Assembly (NCBI RefSeq): GCF_024764775.1
Contig: NZ_JALIGC010000037.1
Coordinates: 372,001 to 436,000, forward strand
Length of the DNA stretch: 64,000 nt
Reading direction: 5' to 3'
Source: Scandinavium manionii
Lineage (GTDB): Bacteria; Pseudomonadota; Gammaproteobacteria; Enterobacterales; Enterobacteriaceae
Shown: positions 42,202-50,967 of the stretch, piece by piece
How positions within the stretch are numbered: the first letter of the stretch is position 1
How the letters are laid out: the number at the start of each line of letters is the position of its first letter
Position numbers and translations under genes: made by a program
The notes under the pieces: generated by a model
Seen by the model: the letters and a program-made list of their open reading frames with translations, nothing else
Told to the model about the DNA's origin: nothing
The model's database searches: none

Positions 42202-43386
42202 GTGTCTAAAGAAAAATTTGAACGTACAAAACCGCACGTCAACGTTGGTACTATCGGCCACGTCGACCATGGTAAAACTACTCTGACTGCAGCAATCACC
42301 TCCGTACTGGCTAAGACCTACGGCGGCGCTGCTCGCGCATTCGACCAGATCGATAACGCACCAGAAGAAAAAGCTCGTGGTATCACCATCAACACTTCCC
42401 ACGTTGAATATGACACCCCGACTCGCCACTACGCACACGTAGACTGCCCAGGCCACGCCGACTATGTTAAAAACATGATCACCGGTGCTGCGCAGATGGA
42501 TGGCGCTATCCTGGTTGTTGCTGCGACTGATGGCCCTATGCCACAGACTCGTGAGCACATCCTGCTGGGTCGTCAGGTAGGCGTTCCTTTCATCATCGTG
42601 TTCCTGAACAAATGTGACATGGTTGATGACGAAGAGCTGCTGGAACTGGTTGAGATGGAAGTTCGTGAACTCCTGTCCCAGTACGATTTCCCAGGCGACG
42701 ACACACCTATCGTTCGTGGTTCCGCGCTGAAAGCGCTGGAAGGCGAAGCTGAGTGGGAAGCTAAAATCATCGAACTGGCTGGTTTCCTGGATTCTTACAT
42801 CCCAGAACCAGAACGTGCGATCGACAAGCCATTCCTGCTGCCAATCGAAGACGTATTCTCCATCTCCGGCCGTGGTACTGTTGTTACCGGTCGTGTAGAG
42901 CGCGGTATCGTTAAAGTTGGTGAAGAAGTAGAAATCGTTGGTATCAAAGAAACTGCGAAAACTACCTGTACTGGCGTTGAAATGTTCCGCAAACTGCTGG
43001 ACGAAGGCCGTGCTGGTGAGAACGTTGGTGTTCTGCTGCGTGGTATCAAACGTGAAGAAATCGAACGTGGTCAGGTTCTGGCCAAGCCGGGTTCAATCAA
43101 CCCGCACACCAAGTTCGAATCTGAAGTGTACATCCTGTCCAAAGATGAAGGCGGCCGTCATACTCCGTTCTTCAAAGGCTACCGTCCACAGTTCTACTTC
43201 CGTACAACTGACGTGACCGGTACCATCGAACTGCCAGAAGGCGTTGAGATGGTAATGCCAGGCGACAACATCAAAATGGTTGTTACCCTGATCCACCCAA
43301 TCGCGATGGATGACGGTCTGCGTTTCGCAATCCGTGAAGGCGGCCGTACTGTAGGTGCGGGCGTTGTTGCTAAAGTCATCAGCTAA
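42202..43386 (+). CDS. tufA: Elongation factor Tu
   Basis: GTPase that carries aminoacyl-tRNA to the ribosome, 394 residues, with GHVDHGKTT (P-loop), DCPGHADYV and NKCDMVDD. Extreme translation codon bias. By position after fusA it is the tufA copy; a tufB copy is expected elsewhere. Confidence 0.99.
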   Translation: MSKEKFERTKPHVNVGTIGHVDHGKTTLTAAITSVLAKTYGGAARAFDQIDNAPEEKARGITINTSHVEYDTPTRHYAHVDCPGHADYVKNMITGAAQMDGAILVVAATDGPMPQTREHILLGRQVGVPFIIVFLNKCDMVDDEELLELVEMEVRELLSQYDFPGDDTPIVRGSALKALEGEAEWEAKIIELAGFLDSYIPEPERAIDKPFLLPIEDVFSISGRGTVVTGRVERGIVKVGEEVEIVGIKETAKTTCTGVEMFRKLLDEGRAGENVGVLLRGIKREEIERGQVLAKPGSINPHTKFESEVYILSKDEGGRHTPFFKGYRPQFYFRTTDVTGTIELPEGVEMVMPGDNIKMVVTLIHPIAMDDGLRFAIREGGRTVGAGVVAKVIS

Positions 43387-43409
43387 TTACTCGTTAATTA
43401 GTTTTGACT

Positions 43410-43436
43410 AAAAAAGGGCGCTTCGGCGCCCTTTTC
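43410..43436 (+). terminator. Rho-independent terminator after tufA
   Basis: The stem AAAGGGCGC / GCGCCCTTTT with a TTCG loop, 24 bases after the tufA stop, ends the str operon. Confidence 0.93.
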
Positions 43437-43517
43437 GCTATTTATAATTTACCACTGACACAGTTGTTTTCATTTTGTCCGCTTTCTCCCGCACCGGTTC
43501 CATAATTGTGCTATTGT

Positions 43518-43538
43518 AATCATAACTATTCTCATTTA
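43518..43538 (+). promoter_or_regulatory. Fur-box-like site upstream of bfd
   Basis: The minus strand reads AAATGAGAATAGTTATGATT, resembling the GATAATGATAATCATTATC Fur consensus with several hexamer matches. bfd is iron-repressed by Fur in E. coli, so the site is plausible. Confidence 0.65.
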
Positions 43539-43569
43539 CACTTTGAGCATAAATTGAACGGGAGCGATC

Positions 43570-43764
43570 ATGTACGTTTGTTTGTGTAATGGTGTAAGCG
43601 ATAAAAAAATTCGTCAGGCTGTTCGCCAGTTTCATCCGCAATCTTTTCAACAACTCCGCAAGTTCATTCCCGTGGGAAATCAATGTGGTAAGTGCATTCG
43701 CGCCGCGCGCGAGATTATGCAGGACGAATTAACTCAGATGCCGGAATTTAAAGAGATAGCATGA
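43570..43764 (+). CDS. bfd: Bacterioferritin-associated ferredoxin Bfd
   Basis: [2Fe-2S] protein that delivers electrons to bacterioferritin to release stored iron, 64 residues. Cluster Cys are seen in MYVCLCNGVSD (Cys4, Cys6) and QCGKCIRAAR (Cys38, Cys41). It precedes bfr by 73 bases; the E. coli chiA gene between tufA and bfd is absent. Confidence 0.98.
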   Translation: MYVCLCNGVSDKKIRQAVRQFHPQSFQQLRKFIPVGNQCGKCIRAAREIMQDELTQMPEFKEIA

Positions 43765-43837
43765 GCCTTCGGTCTTTTTTTTGACATCCCTGTAGCCCGT
43801 TCTACGCTTCTATGAGTGGAAGCGGAGGGACTATATA

Positions 43838-44314
43838 ATGAAAGGTGATGTTAAAATCATAAGTTATCTCAATAAATTATTGGGAAATGAGCTTGTCGCA
43901 ATCAATCAATACTTTCTCCATGCGAGAATGTTCAAAAACTGGGGCCTGACGCGCCTCAATGATGTCGAATACCATGAATCCATCGATGAGATGAAACACG
44001 CCGATAAATATATCGAACGTATTTTATTTCTTGAAGGCCTTCCTAATCTGCAGGATCTCGGCAAGCTTGGCATTGGTGAAGATGTCGAAGAAATGCTGCA
44101 GTCTGACCTCAGGCTTGAACTCGAGGGTGCCAAAGATCTCCGTGAGGCAATCGCCTATGCTGACACCGTTCATGATTATGTCAGCCGCGATATGATGATT
44201 GAAATCCTGGCCGATGAGGAAGGACACATCGACTGGCTTGAAACAGAACTCGATCTGATTGGTAAGTTGGGAATTCAAAACTACCTGCAATCCCAGATCA
44301 AAGTGGAAGAATAG
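43838..44314 (+). CDS. bfr: Bacterioferritin
   Basis: Heme-containing iron storage protein, 158 residues, 24-mer. Ferroxidase residues are in NELVAINQYFLHARM (Glu18), YHESIDEMKHADKYIERI (Glu51, Met52 heme ligand, His54) and ILADEEGHIDWLE (Glu127, His130). The last 17 bases overlap the 3' end of the convergent prepilin peptidase gene. Confidence 0.98.
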   Translation: MKGDVKIISYLNKLLGNELVAINQYFLHARMFKNWGLTRLNDVEYHESIDEMKHADKYIERILFLEGLPNLQDLGKLGIGEDVEEMLQSDLRLELEGAKDLREAIAYADTVHDYVSRDMMIEILADEEGHIDWLETELDLIGKLGIQNYLQSQIKVEE

Positions 44315-44777
44315 TCCACCACGTCTGAAAGCCAATAAGCAGACCCGCTGCGCTCAGAAATGGGCCAAACCGTAGCGGGTTTTTTAATGCCTGGCCTGAG
44401 CGAGCGATGATCGCTTCGAAGCACACAAAAAGCAGCGCGGTAGCCGTCGCGATTGTTATCAGCACCGGCAGCTGCTGCCATCCATGCCATGCCCCGAGAG
44501 CCGCAAAGAATTTCACATCACCATAGCCTAGCCCTTCTTTATGCCGAATTCCCTTATAGAGCCAGTACAGACCAGCCAGACTGCAGTAGCCCGCGATTGC
44601 CCCAATTACGGAAGAGGGCAGGTGTTGGGGTTTAATCACCACATAAAACAGCATCCCACACCAGAGTAACGGACAAACCAGACGATCTGGAAGCAGGCCA
44701 GTTTTGTAGTCATACCAGGCAAGTAGACCTGTTAATACGCAGTAGATAACGATGAAGGGGAGGGCGGTGACTGGCAT
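44298..44777 (-). CDS. Orphan prepilin peptidase, GspO/HopD-like, lacking the methylase domain
   Basis: Type IV prepilin leader peptidase domain of 159 residues with about six membrane segments. Both aspartate protease motifs are present: a first Asp in WYDYKTGLLPD and the GxGD motif in EGLGYGDVKFFAALGAW. The N-terminal zinc/methyltransferase part of full-length (about 225-residue) E. coli GspO is missing, as in the short Salmonella HopD. The gspA-M secretion genes that flank gspO in E. coli are absent. It may still process pilins for the HofMNOPQ system; that is inference. Confidence 0.88.
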   Translation of the reverse strand: MPVTALPFIVIYCVLTGLLAWYDYKTGLLPDRLVCPLLWCGMLFYVVIKPQHLPSSVIGAIAGYCSLAGLYWLYKGIRHKEGLGYGDVKFFAALGAWHGWQQLPVLITIATATALLFVCFEAIIARSGQALKNPLRFGPFLSAAGLLIGFQTWWTILPL

Positions 44778-44951
44778 AGGCTTTACCTGAATGAGCAGAA
44801 GCCGTGAGTATTCTCAGAAACCGATTCATAGACAAACACGGAAAGTCAGATCGTCGAGAACGCTTCCACAGTGTGCGTTACTGATGCGTTCAATACAGAA
44901 GTACTTGCGCACGAGGCCGCAGATTACAGATGGCGTATTTATAAACACTGC

Positions 44952-44979
44952 TTGCGTCGTGGCCAGATTTACGTATAAT
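44952..44979 (+). promoter_or_regulatory. S10 operon promoter
   Basis: TTGCGT and a perfect TATAAT are 16 bases apart, followed by a GCGCGGGC discriminator as in the E. coli S10 promoter. It lies in the 375-base spacer between the prepilin peptidase gene and rpsJ; the first 170 bases of that spacer show nothing else I can support. Confidence 0.88.
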
Positions 44980-44985
44980 GCGCGG

Positions 44986-45152
44986 GCTTGTCAAAATTGA
45001 CGGCGGGTTCGATATGAACTCCGACAATGTTGTTTGTTGTCGACAATGTTCCCAATTGGGGAACTACGCAAGAACGGTTACGCTCCCCCATCAATCGTAA
45101 TGGGTGTGAGGAGTGGCCATTTCGTTTATAAAATAATTGGAGCTCTGGTCTC
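44986..45152 (+). promoter_or_regulatory. S10 leader, L4-responsive attenuator
   Basis: The 5' untranslated leader of about 167 bases contains several hairpins, including a TTGTCGACAA dyad and a CCCAATTGGG dyad. In E. coli, L4 binds this leader and causes NusA-dependent attenuation and translation repression of the S10 operon. Assigned from position, length and structure. Confidence 0.75.
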
Positions 45153-45464
45153 ATGCAGAACCAAAGAATCCGTATCCGCCTTAAAGCGTTTGATCATCGT
45201 CTGATTGATCAATCAACCGCGGAAATCGTCGAGACTGCCAAGCGCACTGGTGCGCAGGTACGCGGTCCGATCCCGCTGCCGACCCGCAAAGAGCGCTTTA
45301 CCGTTCTGATCTCTCCGCACGTTAACAAAGACGCGCGTGATCAGTACGAGATTCGCACTCACAAGCGTCTGGTTGACATCGTTGAGCCAACCGAGAAAAC
45401 CGTTGATGCTCTGATGCGTCTGGACCTGGCTGCCGGTGTAGACGTGCAGATCAGCCTGGGTTAA
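45153..45464 (+). CDS. rpsJ: 30S ribosomal protein S10 (NusE)
   Basis: 30S head protein that also acts as NusE in antitermination complexes, 103 residues. First gene of the S10 operon behind the L4-controlled leader; the ATG follows AATTGGAGCTC. Confidence 0.99.
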
Positions 45465-45496
45465 TCAGGTCATCGAGCGATTGAGAGGTTGATACA

Positions 45497-46126
45497 ATGA
45501 TTGGTTTAGTCGGTAAAAAAGTGGGTATGACCCGCATCTTCACTGAAGATGGCGTATCTATCCCAGTAACCGTAATCGAAGTTGAAGCAAACCGTGTTAC
45601 TCAGGTTAAAGACCTGGCTAACGACGGCTACCGTGCTGTTCAAGTTACCACCGGTGCTAAAAAAGCTAGCCGCGTAACTAAGCCGGAAGCAGGTCACTTC
45701 GCTAAAGCTGGCGTAGATGCTGGCCGTGGTCTGTGGGAATTCCGCCTCGCTGAAGGCGAAGAGTTCACCGTAGGTCAGGACATTAGCGTTGAACTGTTTG
45801 CTGAAGTTAAAAAAGTTGACGTAACCGGTACCTCTAAAGGTAAAGGTTTCGCCGGTACCGTTAAGCGCTGGAACTTCCGTACCCAGGACGCTACTCACGG
45901 TAACTCCTTGTCCCACCGTGTTCCGGGTTCTATCGGTCAGAACCAGACTCCGGGCAAAGTGTTCAAAGGCAAGAAGATGGCAGGTCAGCTGGGTAATGAA
46001 CGCGTTACCGTTCAGAGCCTGGACGTAGTACGTGTTGACGCTGAGCGCAACCTGCTGCTGGTTAAAGGTGCTGTTCCCGGTGCAACCGGTAGCGACCTGA
46101 TCGTTAAACCAGCTGTGAAGGCGTGA
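45497..46126 (+). CDS. rplC: 50S ribosomal protein L3
   Basis: Assembly-initiating 50S protein that reaches the peptidyl transferase centre, 209 residues. The extended loop and the GNSLSHRVPGSIGQNQTPGK stretch, with the PrmB-methylated Gln region, are conserved. Confidence 0.99.
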   Translation: MIGLVGKKVGMTRIFTEDGVSIPVTVIEVEANRVTQVKDLANDGYRAVQVTTGAKKASRVTKPEAGHFAKAGVDAGRGLWEFRLAEGEEFTVGQDISVELFAEVKKVDVTGTSKGKGFAGTVKRWNFRTQDATHGNSLSHRVPGSIGQNQTPGKVFKGKKMAGQLGNERVTVQSLDVVRVDAERNLLLVKGAVPGATGSDLIVKPAVKA

Positions 46127-46136
46127 GGAGATAGCA

Positions 46137-46742
46137 ATGGAATTAGTATTGAAAGACGCGCAGAGCGCGCTGACTGTTTCCGAAACTACCTTCGGTCGTG
46201 ACTTCAACGAAGCGCTGGTTCACCAGGTTGTTGTTGCTTATGCAGCTGGTGCTCGTCAGGGTACTCGTGCTCAGAAGACCCGTGCTGAAGTAACTGGATC
46301 CGGTAAAAAGCCGTGGCGCCAGAAAGGTACCGGCCGTGCGCGTTCAGGTTCTGTAAAGAGCCCGATCTGGCGTTCCGGTGGTGTAACCTTCGCTGCACGC
46401 CCGCAGGACCACAGTCAAAAAGTTAACAAAAAGATGTACCGCGGCGCGCTGAAAAGCATTCTGTCCGAACTGGTACGTCAGGATCGTCTGATCGTTGTCG
46501 AGACGTTCTCTGTAGAAGCGCCTAAAACTAAGCTGCTGGCACAGAAACTGAAAGACATGGCTCTGGAAGATGTATTAATCATCACCGGTGAGCTGGACGA
46601 GAACCTGTTCCTGGCCGCACGTAACCTGCACAAGGTTGACGTACGTGACGCGACTGGTATCGACCCGGTTAGCTTGATCGCCTTCGACAAAGTCGTAATG
46701 ACTGCCGATGCTGTTAAGCAAGTTGAGGAGATGCTGGCATGA
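46137..46742 (+). CDS. rplD: 50S ribosomal protein L4
   Basis: 50S protein lining the exit tunnel and autogenous regulator of the S10 operon through the leader at 44986-45152, 201 residues. The tunnel loop (GTGRARSGSVKSPIWRSGG) is intact, with no erythromycin-resistance-type deletion. It overlaps rplW by four bases. Confidence 0.99.
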   Translation: MELVLKDAQSALTVSETTFGRDFNEALVHQVVVAYAAGARQGTRAQKTRAEVTGSGKKPWRQKGTGRARSGSVKSPIWRSGGVTFAARPQDHSQKVNKKMYRGALKSILSELVRQDRLIVVETFSVEAPKTKLLAQKLKDMALEDVLIITGELDENLFLAARNLHKVDVRDATGIDPVSLIAFDKVVMTADAVKQVEEMLA

Positions 46743-47041
46743 TTCGTGAAGAACGTTTGCTGAAAGTGCTTCGTGCACCGCACGTTTCTGAAAAAGCGTC
46801 TGCTGCGATGGAAAAAACCAATACCATCGTTCTCAAAGTTGCTATAGACGCGACTAAAGCAGAAGTTAAAGCTGCTGTGCAGAAACTGTTTGAAGTCAAA
46901 GTTGATACCGTACGTACCCTGGTCGTTAAAGGCAAGGTGAAGCGTCACGGACAGCGTGTCGGTCGTCGTAGCGACTGGAAAAAAGCTTACGTCACCCTGG
47001 AAGAAGGCCAGAATCTGGACTTCGTTGGCGGCGCTGAGTAA
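46739..47041 (+). CDS. rplW: 50S ribosomal protein L23
   Basis: Exit-site protein that docks trigger factor and SRP, 100 residues. The trigger-factor contact Glu near residue 18 is within the N-terminal helix HVSEKASAAMEK. It overlaps the end of rplD by an ATGA. Confidence 0.99.
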   Translation: MIREERLLKVLRAPHVSEKASAAMEKTNTIVLKVAIDATKAEVKAAVQKLFEVKVDTVRTLVVKGKVKRHGQRVGRRSDWKKAYVTLEEGQNLDFVGGAE

Positions 47042-47058
47042 GTCGGAGGAGTAATACA

Positions 47059-47880
47059 ATGGCAGTTGTTAAATGTAAACCGACATCTCCGGGTCGTCGT
47101 CACGTAGTTAAAGTGGTCAACCCTGAGCTGCACAAGGGCAAACCTTTTGCTCCGCTGCTGGAAAAAAACAGCAAATCCGGTGGTCGTAACAACAATGGCC
47201 GTATCACCACTCGTCATATTGGTGGTGGTCACAAGCAGGCATACCGTATTGTTGACTTCAAACGCAACAAAGATGGTATCCCGGCAATTGTTGAACGTCT
47301 TGAGTACGATCCGAACCGTTCCGCGAACATCGCGCTGGTTCTGTACAAAGATGGCGAACGCCGTTACATCCTGGCCCCTAAAGGCCTGAAAGCTGGCGAC
47401 CAGATTCAGTCTGGCGTTGATGCTGCAATCAAAGCAGGCAACACCCTGCCGATGCGCAATATCCCGGTTGGTTCTACCGTTCATAACGTAGAAATGAAAC
47501 CAGGTAAAGGCGGTCAGCTGGCACGTTCCGCTGGTACTTACGTTCAGATCGTTGCTCGTGATGGTGCTTATGTCACCCTGCGTCTGCGTTCTGGTGAAAT
47601 GCGTAAAGTCGAAGCAGACTGCCGTGCAACCCTGGGCGAAGTTGGCAATGCTGAGCATATGCTGCGCGTTCTGGGTAAAGCAGGTGCTGCACGCTGGCGT
47701 GGTATTCGCCCTACCGTTCGCGGTACTGCGATGAACCCAGTCGACCACCCACATGGTGGTGGTGAAGGTCGTAACTTTGGTAAGCACCCGGTAACTCCGT
47801 GGGGCGTTCAGACCAAAGGTAAGAAGACCCGCAGCAACAAGCGTACTGATAAATTTATCGTACGTCGCCGTAGCAAATAA
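47059..47880 (+). CDS. rplB: 50S ribosomal protein L2
   Basis: Highly conserved 23S rRNA-binding protein needed for subunit joining and peptidyl transfer, 273 residues. The functional His in the MNPVDHPHGGGEGR loop (near residue 229) is present. Strong codon bias. Confidence 0.99.
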   Translation: MAVVKCKPTSPGRRHVVKVVNPELHKGKPFAPLLEKNSKSGGRNNNGRITTRHIGGGHKQAYRIVDFKRNKDGIPAIVERLEYDPNRSANIALVLYKDGERRYILAPKGLKAGDQIQSGVDAAIKAGNTLPMRNIPVGSTVHNVEMKPGKGGQLARSAGTYVQIVARDGAYVTLRLRSGEMRKVEADCRATLGEVGNAEHMLRVLGKAGAARWRGIRPTVRGTAMNPVDHPHGGGEGRNFGKHPVTPWGVQTKGKKTRSNKRTDKFIVRRRSK

Positions 47881-47896
47881 TATTAGAGGATAAGCC

Positions 47897-48175
47897 ATGC
47901 CACGTTCTCTCAAGAAAGGTCCTTTTATTGACCTGCACTTGCTGAAGAAGGTAGAGAAAGCGGTGGAAAGCGGTGACAAGAAGCCCCTGCGCACTTGGTC
48001 CCGTCGTTCAACGATCTTTCCTAACATGATCGGTTTGACCATCGCTGTCCATAATGGTCGTCAGCACGTTCCGGTATTTGTTTCCGACGAAATGGTCGGT
48101 CACAAACTGGGTGAATTCGCACCGACTCGTACTTATCGCGGCCATGCTGCTGATAAAAAAGCGAAGAAGAAATAA
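47897..48175 (+). CDS. rpsS: 30S ribosomal protein S19
   Basis: 30S head protein next to S13 at the intersubunit bridge, 92 residues. Conserved N-terminus [12 protein letters not shown] and the basic C-terminus KKAKKK are complete. Confidence 0.99.
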
Positions 48176-48189
48176 GGTAGGAGGAAGAG

Positions 48190-48522
48190 ATGGAAACTTT
48201 AGCTCAACATCGCCATGCTCGTTCTTCTGCTCAGAAGGTTCGCCTTGTTGCTGACCTGATTCGCGGTAAGAAAGTGTCGCAGGCCCTGGATATTCTGACC
48301 TACACCAATAAGAAAGCGGCTGTACTGGTCAAGAAGGTTCTGGAATCTGCCATTGCTAACGCTGAACACAACGATGGCGCTGACATTGACGATCTGAAAG
48401 TTACGAAGATTTTCGTAGACGAAGGCCCTAGCATGAAGCGCATTATGCCTCGTGCAAAAGGTCGTGCAGATCGCATCCTGAAGCGCACCAGCCACATTAC
48501 TGTGGTTGTGTCCGATCGCTGA
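48190..48522 (+). CDS. rplV: 50S ribosomal protein L22
   Basis: Exit-tunnel protein, 110 residues. The beta-hairpin that lines the tunnel (MKRIMPRAKGRADRILKR) has the wild-type length, so there is no macrolide-resistance deletion. Confidence 0.99.
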   Translation: METLAQHRHARSSAQKVRLVADLIRGKKVSQALDILTYTNKKAAVLVKKVLESAIANAEHNDGADIDDLKVTKIFVDEGPSMKRIMPRAKGRADRILKRTSHITVVVSDR

Positions 48523-48539
48523 GACTCTGGAGACTAGCA

Positions 48540-49238
48540 ATGGGTCAGAAAGTACATCCTAATGGTATTCGCCTGGGTATTGTAAAACCTTGGAACTCTA
48601 CCTGGTTTGCGAACACCAAAGAATTCGCTGACAACCTGGACAGCGATTTTAAAGTACGTCAGTACCTGACTAAGGAACTGGCAAAAGCGTCCGTATCTCG
48701 TATCGTAATCGAGCGTCCAGCTAAGAGCATCCGTGTGACTATTCACACTGCTCGCCCTGGCATCGTTATCGGTAAGAAAGGCGAAGACGTAGAAAAACTG
48801 CGCAAGGTCGTAGCGGATATCGCTGGCGTTCCTGCACAGATCAATATCGCCGAAGTTCGTAAGCCAGAACTGGACGCAAAATTGGTTGCTGACAGCATCA
48901 CTTCTCAGCTGGAACGTCGCGTTATGTTCCGTCGTGCTATGAAGCGTGCTGTACAGAACGCAATGCGTCTTGGCGCTAAAGGGATTAAAGTTGAAGTTAG
49001 CGGCCGTCTGGGCGGCGCGGAAATCGCACGTACCGAATGGTACCGCGAAGGTCGCGTACCTCTGCACACTCTGCGTGCTGACATTGACTACAACACCTCT
49101 GAAGCGCACACCACTTACGGTGTAATCGGCGTTAAGGTATGGATCTTCAAAGGCGAGATCCTGGGTGGTATGGCTGCTGTTGAACAACCGGAACCGGCTG
49201 CTCAACCTAAAAAGCAGCAGCGTAAAGGCCGTAAATAA
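48540..49238 (+). CDS. rpsC: 30S ribosomal protein S3
   Basis: 30S mRNA-entry helicase-site protein with a KH domain (GKKGEDVEKLRK) and Arg/Lys residues that contact mRNA (RRAMKRAVQNAMR), 232 residues. The basic C-terminal tail ends KKQQRKGRK. Confidence 0.99.
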   Translation: MGQKVHPNGIRLGIVKPWNSTWFANTKEFADNLDSDFKVRQYLTKELAKASVSRIVIERPAKSIRVTIHTARPGIVIGKKGEDVEKLRKVVADIAGVPAQINIAEVRKPELDAKLVADSITSQLERRVMFRRAMKRAVQNAMRLGAKGIKVEVSGRLGGAEIARTEWYREGRVPLHTLRADIDYNTSEAHTTYGVIGVKVWIFKGEILGGMAAVEQPEPAAQPKKQQRKGRK

Positions 49239-49250
49239 GGAGCGTCGCTG

Positions 49251-49661
49251 ATGTTACAACCAAAGCGTACAAAATTCCGTAAAGTGCACAAAGGCCGCAA
49301 CCGTGGTCTGGCGCAGGGTACGGATGTTAGCTTCGGCACTTTCGGTCTGAAAGCTGTTGGCCGTGGTCGTCTGACTGCACGTCAGATCGAAGCAGCACGT
49401 CGTGCTATGACCCGTGCAGTTAAGCGTCAAGGTAAGATCTGGATCCGTGTATTCCCGGACAAACCGATCACCGAGAAGCCGCTGGAAGTTCGTATGGGTA
49501 AAGGTAAAGGTAACGTGGAGTATTGGGTTGCCTTGATTCAGCCGGGTAAAGTCCTGTATGAAATGGACGGTGTTCCGGAAGAGCTGGCCCGTGAAGCCTT
49601 CGGCCTGGCAGCAGCGAAACTGCCTATCAAAACCACCTTTGTAACTAAGACGGTGATGTAA
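49251..49661 (+). CDS. rplP: 50S ribosomal protein L16
   Basis: 50S protein near the A site, 136 residues. The conserved tip around KGKGNVEYWVA and the Arg81 region (RMGKG), target of the RoxA hydroxylase, are present. Its stop overlaps the rpmC start by one base. Confidence 0.99.
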   Translation: MLQPKRTKFRKVHKGRNRGLAQGTDVSFGTFGLKAVGRGRLTARQIEAARRAMTRAVKRQGKIWIRVFPDKPITEKPLEVRMGKGKGNVEYWVALIQPGKVLYEMDGVPEELAREAFGLAAAKLPIKTTFVTKTVM

Positions 49662-49852
49662 TGAAAGCAAATGAGCTGCGTGAAAAGAGCGTTGAAGAGC
49701 TGAACACCGAGCTGCTTAACCTGCTGCGCGAGCAATTCAACCTGCGTATGCAGGCTGCAAGCGGCCAGCTGCAACAGACTCACCTGCAGAAGCAGGTTCG
49801 TCGTAATATTGCACGTGTTAAGACTTTACTGACTCAGAAGGCGGGTGCGTAA
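49661..49852 (+). CDS. rpmC: 50S ribosomal protein L29
   Basis: Small helical exit-site protein, 63 residues, linked by one-base overlaps to both rplP and rpsQ. Confidence 0.99.
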   Translation: MKANELREKSVEELNTELLNLLREQFNLRMQAASGQLQQTHLQKQVRRNIARVKTLLTQKAGA

Positions 49853-50106
49853 TGACCGATAAAATCCGTACTCTGCAAGGTCGCGTTGTCAGCGATAAAA
49901 TGGAGAAATCCATTGTTGTTGCCATCGAACGTGTTGTGAAGCACCCGATCTACGGGAAATTCATCAAGCGTACGACCAAACTGCACGTACATGACGAGAA
50001 CAACGAATGTGGTATCGGCGACGTGGTAATTATCCGCGAATGCCGTCCACTGTCCAAGACTAAGTCCTGGACGCTGGTTCGCGTTGTAGAGAAAGCGGTT
50101 CTGTAA
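49852..50106 (+). CDS. rpsQ: 30S ribosomal protein S17
   Basis: Primary 16S rRNA-binding protein of the 30S body, 84 residues, OB fold. Last gene of the S10 operon; a terminator and the spc promoter follow. Confidence 0.99.
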   Translation: MTDKIRTLQGRVVSDKMEKSIVVAIERVVKHPIYGKFIKRTTKLHVHDENNECGIGDVVIIRECRPLSKTKSWTLVRVVEKAVL

Positions 50107-50130
50107 TAGAGTACGCATTCTCAAACGAAT

Positions 50131-50162
50131 AAACGGCTCAGAAATGAGCCGTTTATTTTTTC
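50131..50162 (+). terminator. Terminator at the end of the S10 operon
   Basis: The stem AAACGGCTCA / TGAGCCGTTT with a GAAA-type loop is followed by ATTTTTTCT, 25 bases after rpsQ. Confidence 0.9.
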
Positions 50163-50191
50163 TACCCATATTCTGGAACCGGTGTTATAAT
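50163..50191 (+). promoter_or_regulatory. spc operon promoter
   Basis: A perfect TATAAT at 50186-50191 is preceded 17 bases upstream by a poor -35 (TACCCA) and followed by a GCCGCGCCC discriminator, the known design of the E. coli spc promoter. Confidence 0.82.
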
Positions 50192-50270
50192 GCCGCGCCC
50201 CCGATATGGGGTTTTTTAACGGCTCTGAATTTAGGGTCTCAGTAGTAGTTGACATTAGCGGAGCACTAAA

Positions 50271-50642
50271 ATGATCCAAGAACAGACTATGCTGAACGTC
50301 GCCGACAACTCCGGTGCGCGTCGCGTAATGTGTATCAAGGTTCTGGGTGGCTCGCACCGTCGCTACGCAGGCGTCGGCGATATCATCAAGATTACCATCA
50401 AGGAAGCAATTCCACGTGGTAAGGTGAAAAAAGGCGATGTGCTGAAAGCGGTAGTGGTGCGCACCAAGAAGGGTGTTCGTCGCCCGGACGGTTCTGTCAT
50501 TCGCTTCGATGGTAATGCATGCGTTATTTTAAACAATAACAGCGAGCAGCCAATCGGCACGCGTATTTTTGGGCCGGTAACTCGTGAACTGCGTAATGAA
50601 AAGTTCATGAAAATTATCTCTCTGGCACCAGAAGTACTCTAA
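50271..50642 (+). CDS. rplN: 50S ribosomal protein L14
   Basis: Intersubunit-bridge protein and binding partner of the silencing factor RsfS, 123 residues. First gene of the spc operon, after a leader of about 70 bases. Confidence 0.99.
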
Positions 50643-50652
50643 GGAGCGAATC

Positions 50653-50967
50653 ATGGCAGCGAAGATCCGTCGTGATGACGAAGTTATCGTGTTAACCGGT
50701 AAAGATAAAGGTAAACGCGGTAAAGTAAAAAATGTCCTGTCTTCCGGCAAGGTCATTGTTGAAGGTATCAACCTGGTTAAGAAACATCAGAAGCCGGTTC
50801 CGGCCCTGAACCAACCAGGTGGCATTGTTGAGAAAGAAGCTGCGCTTCAGATCTCTAACATTGCAATCTTCAATGCGGCAACCGGCAAGGCTGACCGTGT
50901 AGGCTTTAGATTCGAAGACGGCAAAAAAGTCCGTTTCTTCAAGTCTAACAGCGAAACTATCAAGTAA
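50653..50967 (+). CDS. rplX: 50S ribosomal protein L24
   Basis: Assembly-initiator 50S protein with a KOW motif (RDDEVIVLTGKDKGKRGKV), 104 residues. Confidence 0.99.
   Translation: MAAKIRRDDEVIVLTGKDKGKRGKVKNVLSSGKVIVEGINLVKKHQKPVPALNQPGGIVEKEAALQISNIAIFNAATGKADRVGFRFEDGKKVRFFKSNSETIK

Noticed and set aside
44791..45000. 69-codon plus-strand frame before the S10 leader
   Set aside because: Overlaps the S10 promoter, Arg/Ser/Thr-rich without pattern, no ribosome site; judged a chance frame.
46987..48042. 351-codon open frame antisense to rplB and rpsS
   Set aside because: Runs across two certain ribosomal protein genes and their spacers; a by-product of rare stop codons on the opposite strand of highly biased genes.
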